From Winogradskyella vidalii (GTDB taxonomy: Bacteria > Bacteroidota > Bacteroidia > Flavobacteriales > Flavobacteriaceae): a DNA stretch of 64,000 bases. The number at the start of each line of letters is the position of its first letter. Within the stretch, counting starts at the first letter, position 1. The stretch is from the NCBI RefSeq assembly GCF_013403955.1, contig NZ_JABFDG010000006.1:62001-126000 (forward strand), in the 5' to 3' direction. Under the pieces are notes generated by a model that made no database searches, was not told where the DNA came from, and saw only the letters and a program-made list of their open reading frames with translations. A program made the position numbers and the translations under genes. Positions 17,507 to 25,388 of the stretch are shown piece by piece.

Positions 17507-18919
17507 TTAGATGTCAATAGTAATTTGCTTTAAGGTCTGTTTTGTTTTAGACTTTTGAAATGTTTCTGGTGATTTAGACAAGTCGTTCTTAAATACATGC
17601 TGTCTCAAAATCTTTTGAATATCAGCATTATCTTTCTGAGGAATTAGAAAAGCATTCAAATCATCGGTATGATTTATAGGTGTTTGGTTATCAATAAAAC
17701 CATAACCTAGATATTCACCATCTTTTATCATAACAAAAGCTTCTTCATTGGCATTTCGGCCTTTTTCTTTTGTTATAATTGTATCTTTTTGATGTGACAT
17801 ATATGAAATTGCGTCAAGTACCCTGTTGTTATAATCATCAATAGCTTCTACATTTTTGCAAATGCCTTTACAATTTTTTATATTATAATGTGAACATTCT
17901 GAAACAGCTTCTTGTAAATGACAGTATTTAGGACATAAATTATATTGTAAACAGATGTTTTGAAGATAAGCACGCATCGTTCTGATATCAAAAAATGTGA
18001 TAAGTGGTTGCGGAACTAAGCGGCCTTTATTATTGGCTAAGTGTAAGATGCCTTTTCGGTCTTGGTATGAGAAAATAGCATAAGATTGAATGCTGCGCTT
18101 AGCAACCTTATTATATTTAGGAAAATGCTGTTTAATTGCTGCGTCTTCCATTAATAAAGCCACTAATTCACTGCCAGAAACTTCAAAATCAATATCACCG
18201 GTTTCACGTACCATGTCTAATGACTTTTGGGCTTTACTGTAGAAATGACTTAAAACACGTTTCTTTAAATTGATCGCTTTACCAATATAGATAATCTGAC
18301 CTTTTTTGTCTTTAAAATAATAAATACCTGCTTGGTTGGGTAGTGCTTCAAATACGGCTTTTGGAAGGTTAGGAGGCAAGGTGGCTTCTCTAGAATTCTT
18401 GTTTAAAAATTCGGTGAATACAGTTTCTGCTTCAGGTTGTTGAAGTAATATTTTAAATAAGATAACGGTAGCTTCGGCATCACCTCTAGCACGGTGGCGA
18501 TCTACTAAATTAATATCTAAAGCCTTACATAATTTGCCTAAACTATAAGAACGATGTCCAGGTAATAAACGTCTCGATAGTCTTACTGTACAGAGTTTCT
18601 TGCGACTAAAATTAATACCAAGGCGTTTAAATTCGCCTTGAATAACGTTGAAATCAAAATTAACATTGTGAGCTACAAAAATGGTATCCTCAGTAATGCT
18701 TAAAACTTGCTCGGCGATTTCCTTAAATACGGGAGCATCAGCAACTAAATGATTATCGATTCCTGTGAGTGCCGTTATATGTGAAGGAATAAAACTTTCC
18801 GGATTAACAAGACTTGTAAATTCATCTATTATAGTATTGCCGTTATACTTAAAAATCGAAATTTCTGTAATTCGGTTGCTGCTTCCTGTGGTTTCAACAT
18901 CAATAATAGTGTAATTCAT
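17507..18919 (-). CDS. DEDDh exonuclease fused to a GIY-YIG nuclease with UvrC-like cysteine motif
   Basis: 470 residues. The N-terminal DnaQ-like exonuclease domain (1-160) has IIDVETTG (Asp7, Glu9), AHNVNFDFN and HRARGDAEAT (His142, Asp147). The GIY-YIG domain starts with AGIYYFKDKKGQIIYIGKA (197-215), has Arg221 and a probable catalytic Glu258 in ELVALLMEDAAIKQHFPKYN. Further on, SECSHYNIKNCKGICKNV resembles the UvrC region around its iron-sulfur cysteines, with extra Cys in LCPKYC. Such fusions resemble DNA polymerase III epsilon-type exonucleases joined to Cho/UvrC-type incision domains and probably act in DNA repair. It is alone on its strand, with about 290 bp before pta. Confidence 0.88.
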   Translation of the reverse strand: MNYTIIDVETTGSSNRITEISIFKYNGNTIIDEFTSLVNPESFIPSHITALTGIDNHLVADAPVFKEIAEQVLSITEDTIFVAHNVNFDFNVIQGEFKRLGINFSRKKLCTVRLSRRLLPGHRSYSLGKLCKALDINLVDRHRARGDAEATVILFKILLQQPEAETVFTEFLNKNSREATLPPNLPKAVFEALPNQAGIYYFKDKKGQIIYIGKAINLKKRVLSHFYSKAQKSLDMVRETGDIDFEVSGSELVALLMEDAAIKQHFPKYNKVAKRSIQSYAIFSYQDRKGILHLANNKGRLVPQPLITFFDIRTMRAYLQNICLQYNLCPKYCHLQEAVSECSHYNIKNCKGICKNVEAIDDYNNRVLDAISYMSHQKDTIITKEKGRNANEEAFVMIKDGEYLGYGFIDNQTPINHTDDLNAFLIPQKDNADIQKILRQHVFKNDLSKSPETFQKSKTKQTLKQITIDI

Positions 18920-19063
18920 TTTTAATTTTGAAGAGTTCTAGATGGTAATATAATTGCTAAAATTATTTTAGAACTTACAAGTTACTTAATTTTTATTGGG
19001 AATCTCGTTTTTTAACGTCGTTTAAAATTTGAAATAAAGTGTATACAAGTAGTATTTCTCGCT

Positions 19064-19657
19064 TCAATTTACTTGTTCAAGTAATTTATACTTTCTTTCA
19101 ACTAATGCACTACGAATTTCTCCAAGAGGTTCTTCCTCTATTTGTCTGTTTAATTTTAAAAGCTTATTTGCAAATTCAAGGAAACTTTCCGTTTTCATAA
19201 AGGAGTCTAGCCATTGGGTAAAATCAGTTAATTCTACTTGATTTTTTGAGTATTTAAAATGTTTTATCAGTTGTTCGTGTTCCCATTTTATTTGTTCTGA
19301 CTTATTAAGTAGCAAAGGTGCTTTACCTAAGAACATATCTAATAGGAGTGTATTAGAGAAGAAGGTTTGTTTGATTTTCTTTTCAGCTAATTGGATACGT
19401 TTAGTTTTGTACAATGTAACAGCCCACTCAAATAATATAATGGGATGTTCAGAGTCCTCTGGAAAGTTTTTACTAAACCAATTAAAGTATCTTAAGCTGC
19501 CTGTGTAATCTTGAATTTTTAGATATAGTTCAGGGGGTAGATACCGAAGACCTCCACTATCATGATGGAATCCTCCCCAGTGTTTCTTATCTGCAGCAAG
19601 CCCTTTTTTAATTTTGGCTATTTTTCGCTTTACACTTTCAATTTGCTTTTCTGTCAT
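19064..19657 (-). CDS. Conserved cytoplasmic protein of unknown function
   Basis: 197 residues, no signal peptide or membrane segment. The N-terminus is basic (MTEKQIESVKRKIAKIKKGL), then HWGGFHHDSGGLRYLPPELY and a helix-rich segment of TPR-like spacing (GSLRYFNWFSKNFPEDSEHP, ILFEWAVTLYKTKRIQLAEKKI). The SGGLRYLPPELY motif is the most distinctive part. Context gives little: it lies between the exonuclease fusion and the desaturase, both on the same strand but well separated. I do not recognise the family. Confidence 0.7.
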   Translation of the reverse strand: MTEKQIESVKRKIAKIKKGLAADKKHWGGFHHDSGGLRYLPPELYLKIQDYTGSLRYFNWFSKNFPEDSEHPIILFEWAVTLYKTKRIQLAEKKIKQTFFSNTLLLDMFLGKAPLLLNKSEQIKWEHEQLIKHFKYSKNQVELTDFTQWLDSFMKTESFLEFANKLLKLNRQIEEEPLGEIRSALVERKYKLLEQVN

Positions 19658-19726
19658 TAATTCTAAGGCATTTTTAGCAATTATTACAACAATAATATTT
19701 GGTATAACAATAAAGTAAAAGTAGCC

Positions 19727-20467
19727 TTATTTTTTAATAGCAATGGGTTTCAGTTTAATAATATGAAGCGCATCTAAAACTTTAATAATTAGATAAGTGA
19801 TATCAATTTCATACCATTTATAGCCAAAGTTAGCTCTGCTAGCAAATTTATGATGGTTGTTGTGGTAGCCTTCGCCCATCATTAAAAAATCGAAACGAAA
19901 AATATTTTTACTGGTGTTTTTCATTTTAAAATTCACATAACCGTAAATATGACCAAACCAATTTATAATTACCCCATGAATAGGCGCCATTAAAAATGTA
20001 ATTGGTAATAATAACCATTGCCACCAAGCGGTTACAAAAAGTGCAAAGAATAGCACATAGAGTGACATCCAGAGTAGGCGTGAAAATCGTGAACTTGCAA
20101 AACGGTCAAAACTTTTCCATTGTGGGACGTTTTTAGTGAACCGAGAATCGACTGTAATACGTTGTTGATTTATATCCTGATAGATGGTTTTTGTCTTCCA
20201 CATCATGGCAAACATATTGTCATCATAAGCCGGAGAGTGTGGGTCTTTTTCTGTATCAGTATACGCATGATGCATACGGTGCATGATGCCATAACCATAG
20301 GCGCTTAAGTAACTAGAACCTTGAAAAATCCATGTGAGAATAAAGGTGATGCGCTCCGTTGTTTTAGACATCGTAAAGACTTGATGCGCAGCGTAACGGT
20401 GCAAAAAGAAGGATTGAAAAAATAACCCTCCATACCAAAGCACTAAAACAAAAATGACAATTACCAT
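19727..20467 (-). CDS. Membrane fatty acid (acyl-CoA) desaturase
   Basis: The ATG at 20467 (MVIVIFVLVLWYGGLF) is preferred. A possible TTG start at 20482 overlaps the -7 promoter element, so it would be untranscribed or leaderless. 246 residues. The three di-iron histidine boxes are present: HRYAAH, HRMHHAYTD and HNNHH (in GEGYHNNHHKF), separated by hydrophobic membrane segments. The enzyme inserts a cis double bond, probably delta-9, into long acyl chains and so adjusts membrane fluidity. It is shorter than eukaryotic SCD enzymes, as usual for bacterial members. No electron-donor gene is nearby. It is a single-gene unit under its own strong promoter. Confidence 0.9.
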   Translation of the reverse strand: MVIVIFVLVLWYGGLFFQSFFLHRYAAHQVFTMSKTTERITFILTWIFQGSSYLSAYGYGIMHRMHHAYTDTEKDPHSPAYDDNMFAMMWKTKTIYQDINQQRITVDSRFTKNVPQWKSFDRFASSRFSRLLWMSLYVLFFALFVTAWWQWLLLPITFLMAPIHGVIINWFGHIYGYVNFKMKNTSKNIFRFDFLMMGEGYHNNHHKFASRANFGYKWYEIDITYLIIKVLDALHIIKLKPIAIKK

Positions 20468-20479
20468 AGTTTTTTTGTG

Positions 20480-20510
20480 CAAAGATAAATTGAGGATAAG
20501 CTCTAAACAA
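20480..20510 (-). promoter_or_regulatory. Desaturase promoter
   Basis: On the minus strand TTG (20510-20508), a 20-nt spacer and TATCTTTG (20487-20480). The predicted transcription start lies only a few bases before the ATG at 20467, so the leader would be very short. Confidence 0.72.
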
Positions 20511-20631
20511 TGAACCTAAATTAATTAAATGGGCTAAAGTCTAAATTGAAACTCTTCTTATTGTTTCATCAACTTAAACATATATCTTGTTTAGATTTAT
20601 TTGCAAATAAAAAATGACGACCCATCAATAA

Positions 20632-20660
20632 TACGTAATAATTTATTAAATTTGTACGTA
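20632..20660 (+). promoter_or_regulatory. Toxin-antitoxin promoter with paired TACGTA sites
   Basis: TAAATTTG (20647-20654) is a -7 element 18 bp before the antitoxin ATG. Two identical TACGTA palindromes, at 20632-20637 and 20655-20660, flank it 23 bp apart. This placement suits autorepression by the ribbon-helix-helix antitoxin (inference). Confidence 0.55.
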
Positions 20661-20672
20661 AAATAAGTTGTT

Positions 20673-20918
20673 ATGGACAAAAAACTTACATTAAGTTTAG
20701 ATAATACAATTATAGAAAAGGCAAAAAAATATGCAAAATCTAATAATGTCAGCTTGTCTAAACTAATAGAATCTTATTTAGCAACACTTACTAAGCAAAA
20801 AAGAGATTCAACGAAAATAACACCTTTAGTAGAAAGTTTAAGTGGTGTAATATCACTAGATAAAGATCTTGACGTAAAAGAAGCCTATTCAGATTATTTA
20901 ATAGAAAAATACAAATGA
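20673..20918 (+). CDS. Ribbon-helix-helix antitoxin (DUF6364-like)
   Basis: 81 residues. MDKKLTLSLDNTIIEKAKKY then SNNVSLSKLIESYL is a typical ribbon-helix-helix DNA-binding N-terminus. The C-terminal tail (SLSGVISLDKDLDVKEAYSD) is likely the part that wraps the toxin. Its last codon and stop overlap the toxin start by 4 bp (ATGA at 20915-20918), the classic coupled layout of a type II toxin-antitoxin operon. It should neutralise the PIN protein and, with it, repress the promoter that has two TACGTA sites. Confidence 0.85.
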   Translation: MDKKLTLSLDNTIIEKAKKYAKSNNVSLSKLIESYLATLTKQKRDSTKITPLVESLSGVISLDKDLDVKEAYSDYLIEKYK

Positions 20919-21328
20919 GTAGGTTATTAATTGACACAAATATCGTCATAGATTTACTTTCAAAAAGGGAAAAGTTCTATGATGAAGCAGCAAATTTGTT
21001 TTCTAGAGCAGATAAAAAAGAATTGGTCTTAGCTATTTCATCGTTAACATTTGCAAATACGAACTATATTCTGTCAAAATTAAAAACGGCAAAAGAAGCA
21101 AGAGAAATATTAAGAAAGTTTAAGGTTCTTGTAGAAGTATTAAGTTTAGATGATAAAATAACGGAATTAGCATTGGGTGACGACAATTTTCTTGATTTTG
21201 AAGATGGACTTCAATATTACTCTGCATTAGAGAATCAAATTGATGTCATAATAACAAGGAATAAAAAAGACTTTAAAAATTCGAAAATTCCTGTTTTAAG
21301 TGCAAAGGAATTTTTAGCTCGAAGCTAA
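20915..21328 (+). CDS. PIN-domain toxin (VapC-like ribonuclease)
   Basis: 137 residues, normal VapC size. The first strand LLIDTNIVIDLL supplies the first acid (Asp7). DDNFLDFEDGLQYYSA contributes the second acidic cluster, and VIITRNKKDF is the usual PIN signature strand with its following Asp. Members cleave RNA, often initiator tRNA or rRNA, when the antitoxin is lost. The pair is expressed from one promoter and overlaps by 4 bp. It faces the Crp/Fnr gene tail to tail, with 29 bp between them and no clear terminator. Confidence 0.87.
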   Translation: MSRLLIDTNIVIDLLSKREKFYDEAANLFSRADKKELVLAISSLTFANTNYILSKLKTAKEAREILRKFKVLVEVLSLDDKITELALGDDNFLDFEDGLQYYSALENQIDVIITRNKKDFKNSKIPVLSAKEFLARS

Positions 21329-21357
21329 TATTACTGATTAATTTAATCTATAAATTA

Positions 21358-21927
21358 TTAAACACGTTTTCGAATTCTGCTCAAAGCCTGTGCTGTAATC
21401 CCAATATAAGAACTGATATATTTTAAAGGAATTACTTTTAAAAGTTCGGGACGCTCTTTAAATAATTTTAAATAGCGTTCTTCTGCGGTAAGATTTAACA
21501 GGTTCTGTTCGCGCTTAGATTTTAATAAAAAAAGACGTTCTGCGGTAAGTCTACCAATAAGATTTCCAATTTGAGTAGTTTTGTAAACATCTTGTAAGTC
21601 ATTGTAAGTTATACTTAAAATGGTTGTTTCTGTTAGCGCTTGTAACTGATAAGCCGAAGGTGTTTGGGTTAAAAACGAATCATAAGCACTTACAAATTGG
21701 TCTTTAAAACTAAATCCGAAGGTGATTTCTTTATCTGGATTATCTTTTGGAATAAATAAACGTACCACACCAGACTCTATAAAAGAAATATGATTCTCTA
21801 TCTCATTAACTTTCACAAAAATAGCTTTCTTTTTTATAACACGACGTTGTAATTTCGATATAAAGAACTCCCAATCCGACTGAGAAATCGTAGCAATTTG
21901 GTCTAAGTGGTCTTTTATTTGTTCCAA
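21358..21927 (-). CDS. Crp/Fnr-family transcriptional regulator
   Basis: 189 residues. The N-terminal cyclic-nucleotide-binding-like beta barrel (KAIFVKVNEIENHISFIESGVVRLF) is followed by a long dimer helix and a C-terminal winged helix whose recognition part reads YIGITAQALSRIRKRV. Compared with E. coli Fnr (VETISR), Ser and Arg are kept and Glu is Gln, compatible with a TTGAT-like half-site. There are no cysteines, so it cannot carry an Fnr-type iron-sulfur cluster, and its effector is unknown. It is a single-gene unit with a TTGAT-GCTA-ATCAT dyad between promoter and start, suggesting autorepression. It is a candidate regulator of the similar dyads at pta, the Old Yellow Enzyme gene and the methylmalonyl operon. 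Confidence 0.87.
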   Translation of the reverse strand: MEQIKDHLDQIATISQSDWEFFISKLQRRVIKKKAIFVKVNEIENHISFIESGVVRLFIPKDNPDKEITFGFSFKDQFVSAYDSFLTQTPSAYQLQALTETTILSITYNDLQDVYKTTQIGNLIGRLTAERLFLLKSKREQNLLNLTAEERYLKLFKERPELLKVIPLKYISSYIGITAQALSRIRKRV

Positions 21928-21932
21928 TATTA

Positions 21933-21963
21933 TTGATGCTAATCATTAGTTAAAACAAATATA
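21933..21963 (-). promoter_or_regulatory. Promoter and leader dyad of the Crp/Fnr-type gene
   Basis: On the minus strand TATATTTG (21963-21956) fits the -7 consensus. The dyad TTGATGCTAATCAT (21933-21946, one mismatch from the TTGAT-N4-ATCAA palindrome) lies just downstream, near +10 and within 6 bp of the start codon, where a bound regulator would block its own transcription. Confidence 0.58.
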
Positions 21964-22020
21964 CAGATTCATTCATACCTAAAAATAAAATATTCTATAA
22001 AACAACTTCTTAATTTCACT

Positions 22021-22051
22021 TTGAGCAAGTGCATTATTTATCTTACTTTTG
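22021..22051 (+). promoter_or_regulatory. Cold-shock gene promoter
   Basis: TTG (22021-22023), a 20-nt spacer and TACTTTTG (22044-22051) match the Bacteroidota consensus. The leader to the ATG at 22108 is about 50 nt, long for this genome, and may carry a thermoregulatory structure (inference). Confidence 0.72.
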
Positions 22052-22107
22052 TATCATAAATAATAGACGTGTTGCTATTTTGCCGGCATTAATAAGAAAA
22101 AGAACCA

Positions 22108-22359
22108 ATGATTAAAAATTTTATAAATAAATTATTTAACACTACTAAGGAAAGTGAAACCAAAGAAGGCACTGTAAAATTCTTTAATGCTAAAAAAGGT
22201 TTCGGATTTATTATCCTCAACGACTCTGATCAAGAGATTTTTGTACATTCAACTAACCTTATCGATAAGATTAGAGATAAAAACAAAGTATCTTTTAATG
22301 TTGAAAAAAGTGATAAAGGACCAATTGCAACGAATGTACGTGTGATAAAAAAGAAATAA
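22108..22359 (+). CDS. Cold-shock domain protein with short N-terminal extension
   Basis: 83 residues. A 20-residue basic/hydrophilic extension precedes a full cold-shock domain: GTVKFFNAKKGFGFIILND carries the RNP1 motif and EIFVHSTNLI the RNP2-like motif. Members bind single-stranded RNA or DNA and act as RNA chaperones. It is separated by 235 bp from two DEAD-box helicases on the same strand, a functional theme of RNA unfolding, but has its own promoter. A weak inverted repeat (AGCAGT/ACTGCT, 22359-22364 and 22400-22405) follows, with no T run. Confidence 0.9.
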   Translation: MIKNFINKLFNTTKESETKEGTVKFFNAKKGFGFIILNDSDQEIFVHSTNLIDKIRDKNKVSFNVEKSDKGPIATNVRVIKKK

Positions 22360-22571
22360 GCAGTATTACATATTACAACCCGATACACTATAGCTGTAGA
22401 CTGCTGTTAAAACTTTTAAGACCAATAACGCTGTAGTTTTCCGCCATACCACTTATCAAACTATTATTTTATAATTCCATTTCTATTTAAGGTAAACTAC
22501 ACATTAGCTGTATGAGTTGCCTCACGATTTAGGAATGCATTTTATTTTCCCTTTACCAAATACAGTATCCT

Positions 22572-22579
22572 TACCTTTG
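22572..22579 (+). promoter_or_regulatory. -7 element for the helicase pair
   Basis: TACCTTTG matches TAnnTTTG, 15 bp before the ATG at 22595. No TTG at the -33 position is visible. Confidence 0.5.
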
Positions 22580-22594
22580 TAAAAATTATTTTTT

Positions 22595-23941
22595 ATGTCC
22601 AAGCATTTTTCCGCATTAGGAATTAACGAAAACAGCTTAAAGAGTTTAGCTGATTTAAATATTTCAGTCCCTACAGATATTCAACAAAAAGCTATTCCTG
22701 TTATTTTGCAACAAAAAGATGATGTTGTAGCTTTAGCTAAAACAGGAACCGGAAAAACAGCGGCTTTCGGTTTACCACTATTACAATTAATCGATACTGA
22801 AGCTACAAACGTTCAAGCTATAATTTTAGCACCTACGCGTGAGTTAGGACAACAAATTCATCAAAATTTATTAGCATTTTCCAAATACCAGCCTGAAATT
22901 TCTATCGCTGCAACTTTTGGTGGGATTCCCATAAAACCACAAATAGAACGTTTATCTGAAACAACACATATTGTCGTGGCAACACCAGGGCGTTTGGTTG
23001 ATTTAGTAAATCGTGGTGCTCTAGATATTAAAGCGCTTAAATACTTAGTTTTAGATGAAGCTGACGAAATGGTAAGCGCTCTAAAAACGGATTTAGACCT
23101 TATTATTAAGGCAATTCCCAAAACGAGACGTACCTTTTTGTTTACAGCAACCTTATCTGGCGCCATAAAACAACTGGTGCAGAACTATATGTCTAAACAT
23201 GTGGTTCAGGTGGAGGCAGATATGACAACGGTTGGCCATCAAGGTATCGAACATCAATTTGTGGTCGTAGAACCAATTGAAAAATTAGAAGTTCTAATGC
23301 ATTTCTTGAATTCTAAAGAAGGGCAACGTGGTATTATTTTCTGTAAAACGAAAGCGGCAGTAAATAAACTGGCTAAGAATTTAGCGATTAATAAATTCTC
23401 TTCTGGGGCGCTTCATGGTAGTTTATCTCAAGGCATCAGAGACCGTATTATGGGCCAATTTAAAGAAGGTCATATTTCAATTTTGGTGGCCACCGATTTA
23501 GCAGCTCGTGGTATTGATGTTAAGGATATTACTTATGTGGTGAATTACCATTTACCTGATACCTATGAAGCTTATGTGCATCGAAGTGGTAGAACAGCTA
23601 GAGCAGGAGCAAAGGGTTTGTCTTTAACAGTATTGCAAGAGGAAGAAGTTATAGATATTGATGATTTTGAAGATGAATTAGGAATTACTTTTAATGAAGT
23701 AAAAAAGGCTGACACCCAAAGTATCGAAGAGAATAATGCGTTGTTATGGGCAAGAAAAATTTTTAAAACAAAGCCTAATCGTGATGTTGACGAAGATTTT
23801 AAATCGAAAATTAAAACCATTTTTCATCACTTAACAAAAGAAGAACTAGTCGATAAGATTCTCGCTAATTATTTAGCAAAAACACAAAGTAATGCTCTAA
23901 AATCGGAAACTTCAAAACCAAAGAAGAAGAAAAAGAAATAA
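22595..23941 (+). CDS. DEAD-box RNA helicase
   Basis: 448 residues with the full motif series: Q motif region (PTDIQQKAIPVIL), AKTGTGKTAAF, APTRELGQQI, TPGRLVDL, VLDEADEM, FTATL (in place of the usual SAT), GIIFCKTKAAV, VATDLAARGIDV and YVHRSGRTARAG. After the RecA core comes a roughly 90-residue tail ending in a Lys-rich stretch (SKPKKKKKK), likely for non-specific RNA binding. The likely role is ATP-dependent unwinding in ribosome assembly or cold adaptation. It forms an operon with the second helicase, 11 bp downstream. Confidence 0.93.
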   Translation: MSKHFSALGINENSLKSLADLNISVPTDIQQKAIPVILQQKDDVVALAKTGTGKTAAFGLPLLQLIDTEATNVQAIILAPTRELGQQIHQNLLAFSKYQPEISIAATFGGIPIKPQIERLSETTHIVVATPGRLVDLVNRGALDIKALKYLVLDEADEMVSALKTDLDLIIKAIPKTRRTFLFTATLSGAIKQLVQNYMSKHVVQVEADMTTVGHQGIEHQFVVVEPIEKLEVLMHFLNSKEGQRGIIFCKTKAAVNKLAKNLAINKFSSGALHGSLSQGIRDRIMGQFKEGHISILVATDLAARGIDVKDITYVVNYHLPDTYEAYVHRSGRTARAGAKGLSLTVLQEEEVIDIDDFEDELGITFNEVKKADTQSIEENNALLWARKIFKTKPNRDVDEDFKSKIKTIFHHLTKEELVDKILANYLAKTQSNALKSETSKPKKKKKK

Positions 23942-23952
23942 GTAACGAAACA

Positions 23953-25266
23953 ATGATGGAAGAACCGGTAAAAACACAAGCAGAAATTCTCGAAAAGCTA
24001 AAAATTTCGGCATTAAATCCTATGCAAGAAGAGGCTTTGCAAACCATTCCGAACACTCAAAATACAATTCTGCTTTCTCCAACAGGAACAGGAAAAACGC
24101 TTGCCTTTGCTTTGCCATTAATTGATAGTCTTGATCCTGAATGTGAAGCTATTCAAGCTCTAATTTTAGTACCTTCTCGTGAATTAGCAATTCAGATTGA
24201 GCAAGTTATTCGGTCTATGGGTTCGGGTTACAAAGTAAATGCCGTTTATGGCGGTAGAGCAGTTTCTAAAGATAAGATTGATTTAAAACATGCCCCAGCT
24301 ATTTTAATAGGCACACCTGGTCGTATTGATGATCATTTTTCCAATGAACGCGTTAATATGGATTCCATTAAAACCTTGGTTTTAGATGAATTTGACAAAT
24401 CTTTAGAGGTTGGTTTTGAATATGAAATGCGTGGCATTATCAAAGATTTAACGGCACTCAATAAACGTATTTTAACTTCCGCAACTCAAGGTGTTGAAAT
24501 CCCTGACTTTGTTGGTATGAAACAACCAACGGTTATCGATTATTTAGGGACTAAAGTGTCAAAATTGGCCATTAAATTAGTGATATCACCAGATAAAAGT
24601 AAACTGACCACGTTGTTAGAACTGTTGAATCATTTAGGAAATCAACAAGGGATTATTTTTTGTAATTTAAAAGATAGCATCCAAACAGTTAGTGATTTTC
24701 TTCGCAAACATCGTATTGCGCATGGGTGTTTTAATGGCGGCATGGAGCAAAAAGACCGCGAACGCGCGCTTATAAAGTTCAGAAATGGTACTTATCCGTT
24801 ATTGATTGCCACCGATTTGGCTGCTAGAGGTATTGATGTGCCTGAAATGGCCTTTATTATTCATTATGAATTACCGATTCATAAAGAAGAATTTATTCAT
24901 AGAAATGGTCGTACGGCACGAGTTTCTGCCAAAGGAACGGCTTATGTTTTAAAATGGAAAGACCAATTGCTTCCTGAATTTATGGAGGTTAACGAAGTTG
25001 CTGATATTTCTACACAAGCCACTAAAAAACCAACGTATTGGGAAACACTTTTTATTTCTGGTGGTCGAAAAGACAAAATATCGAAAGGTGATATCGCTGG
25101 ACTCTTCTTTAAACAAGGCCATATCAACAAAGATCAATTGGGGATTATTGAATTGAAACAAGATTGTGCATTTGTGTCGGTTCCAGTAAATATTGCAGAA
25201 GACTTAGTAGCTAAACTTAATAATGTACGCTTGAAAAAGAAGAAGGTTAGGGTTTATGTTGTTTAA
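23953..25266 (+). CDS. DEAD-box RNA helicase with DbpA-type RNA-binding domain; motif II is DEFD
   Basis: 437 residues; the start could also be the next ATG (23956). Motifs: SPTGTGKTLAF, VPSRELAIQI, TPGRIDDHF, VLDEFDKSL, TSATQ, GIIFCNL, ATDLAARGIDV and IHRNGRTARVS. Motif II is DEFD rather than DEAD, a conservative change that keeps the metal-binding Asp-Glu pair. The last 75 residues (KISKGDIAGLFFKQGHINKD onward) match the DbpA RNA-binding domain, which targets a 23S rRNA hairpin in E. coli. This suggests a role in large-subunit assembly. It is the second gene of the helicase operon and is followed by a strong terminator. Confidence 0.92.
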   Translation: MMEEPVKTQAEILEKLKISALNPMQEEALQTIPNTQNTILLSPTGTGKTLAFALPLIDSLDPECEAIQALILVPSRELAIQIEQVIRSMGSGYKVNAVYGGRAVSKDKIDLKHAPAILIGTPGRIDDHFSNERVNMDSIKTLVLDEFDKSLEVGFEYEMRGIIKDLTALNKRILTSATQGVEIPDFVGMKQPTVIDYLGTKVSKLAIKLVISPDKSKLTTLLELLNHLGNQQGIIFCNLKDSIQTVSDFLRKHRIAHGCFNGGMEQKDRERALIKFRNGTYPLLIATDLAARGIDVPEMAFIIHYELPIHKEEFIHRNGRTARVSAKGTAYVLKWKDQLLPEFMEVNEVADISTQATKKPTYWETLFISGGRKDKISKGDIAGLFFKQGHINKDQLGIIELKQDCAFVSVPVNIAEDLVAKLNNVRLKKKKVRVYVV

Positions 25267-25310
25267 TGATATGTTGAGTGTAGAATATAACTCAGAATAG
25301 TATAAAAGCA

Positions 25311-25346
25311 AAAAGCTTATAAATGAAATATTTATAAGCTTTTTTT
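25311..25346. terminator. Bidirectional terminator between convergent genes
   Basis: A perfect 14-bp stem (25311-25324 with 25330-25343) has a 5-nt loop. A T run follows on the plus strand, and on the minus strand the stem runs into TTTTGCTTTTAT. It separates the helicase operon from the DUF302 gene. Confidence 0.9.
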
Positions 25347-25388
25347 ATAATGCTTACCAAACTGAGGGATTTGGTAAAACATCTTTTT

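Noticed and set aside
22861..23166. 101-codon minus-strand frame inside the first helicase
   Set aside because: Antisense of conserved helicase motifs with no start context.
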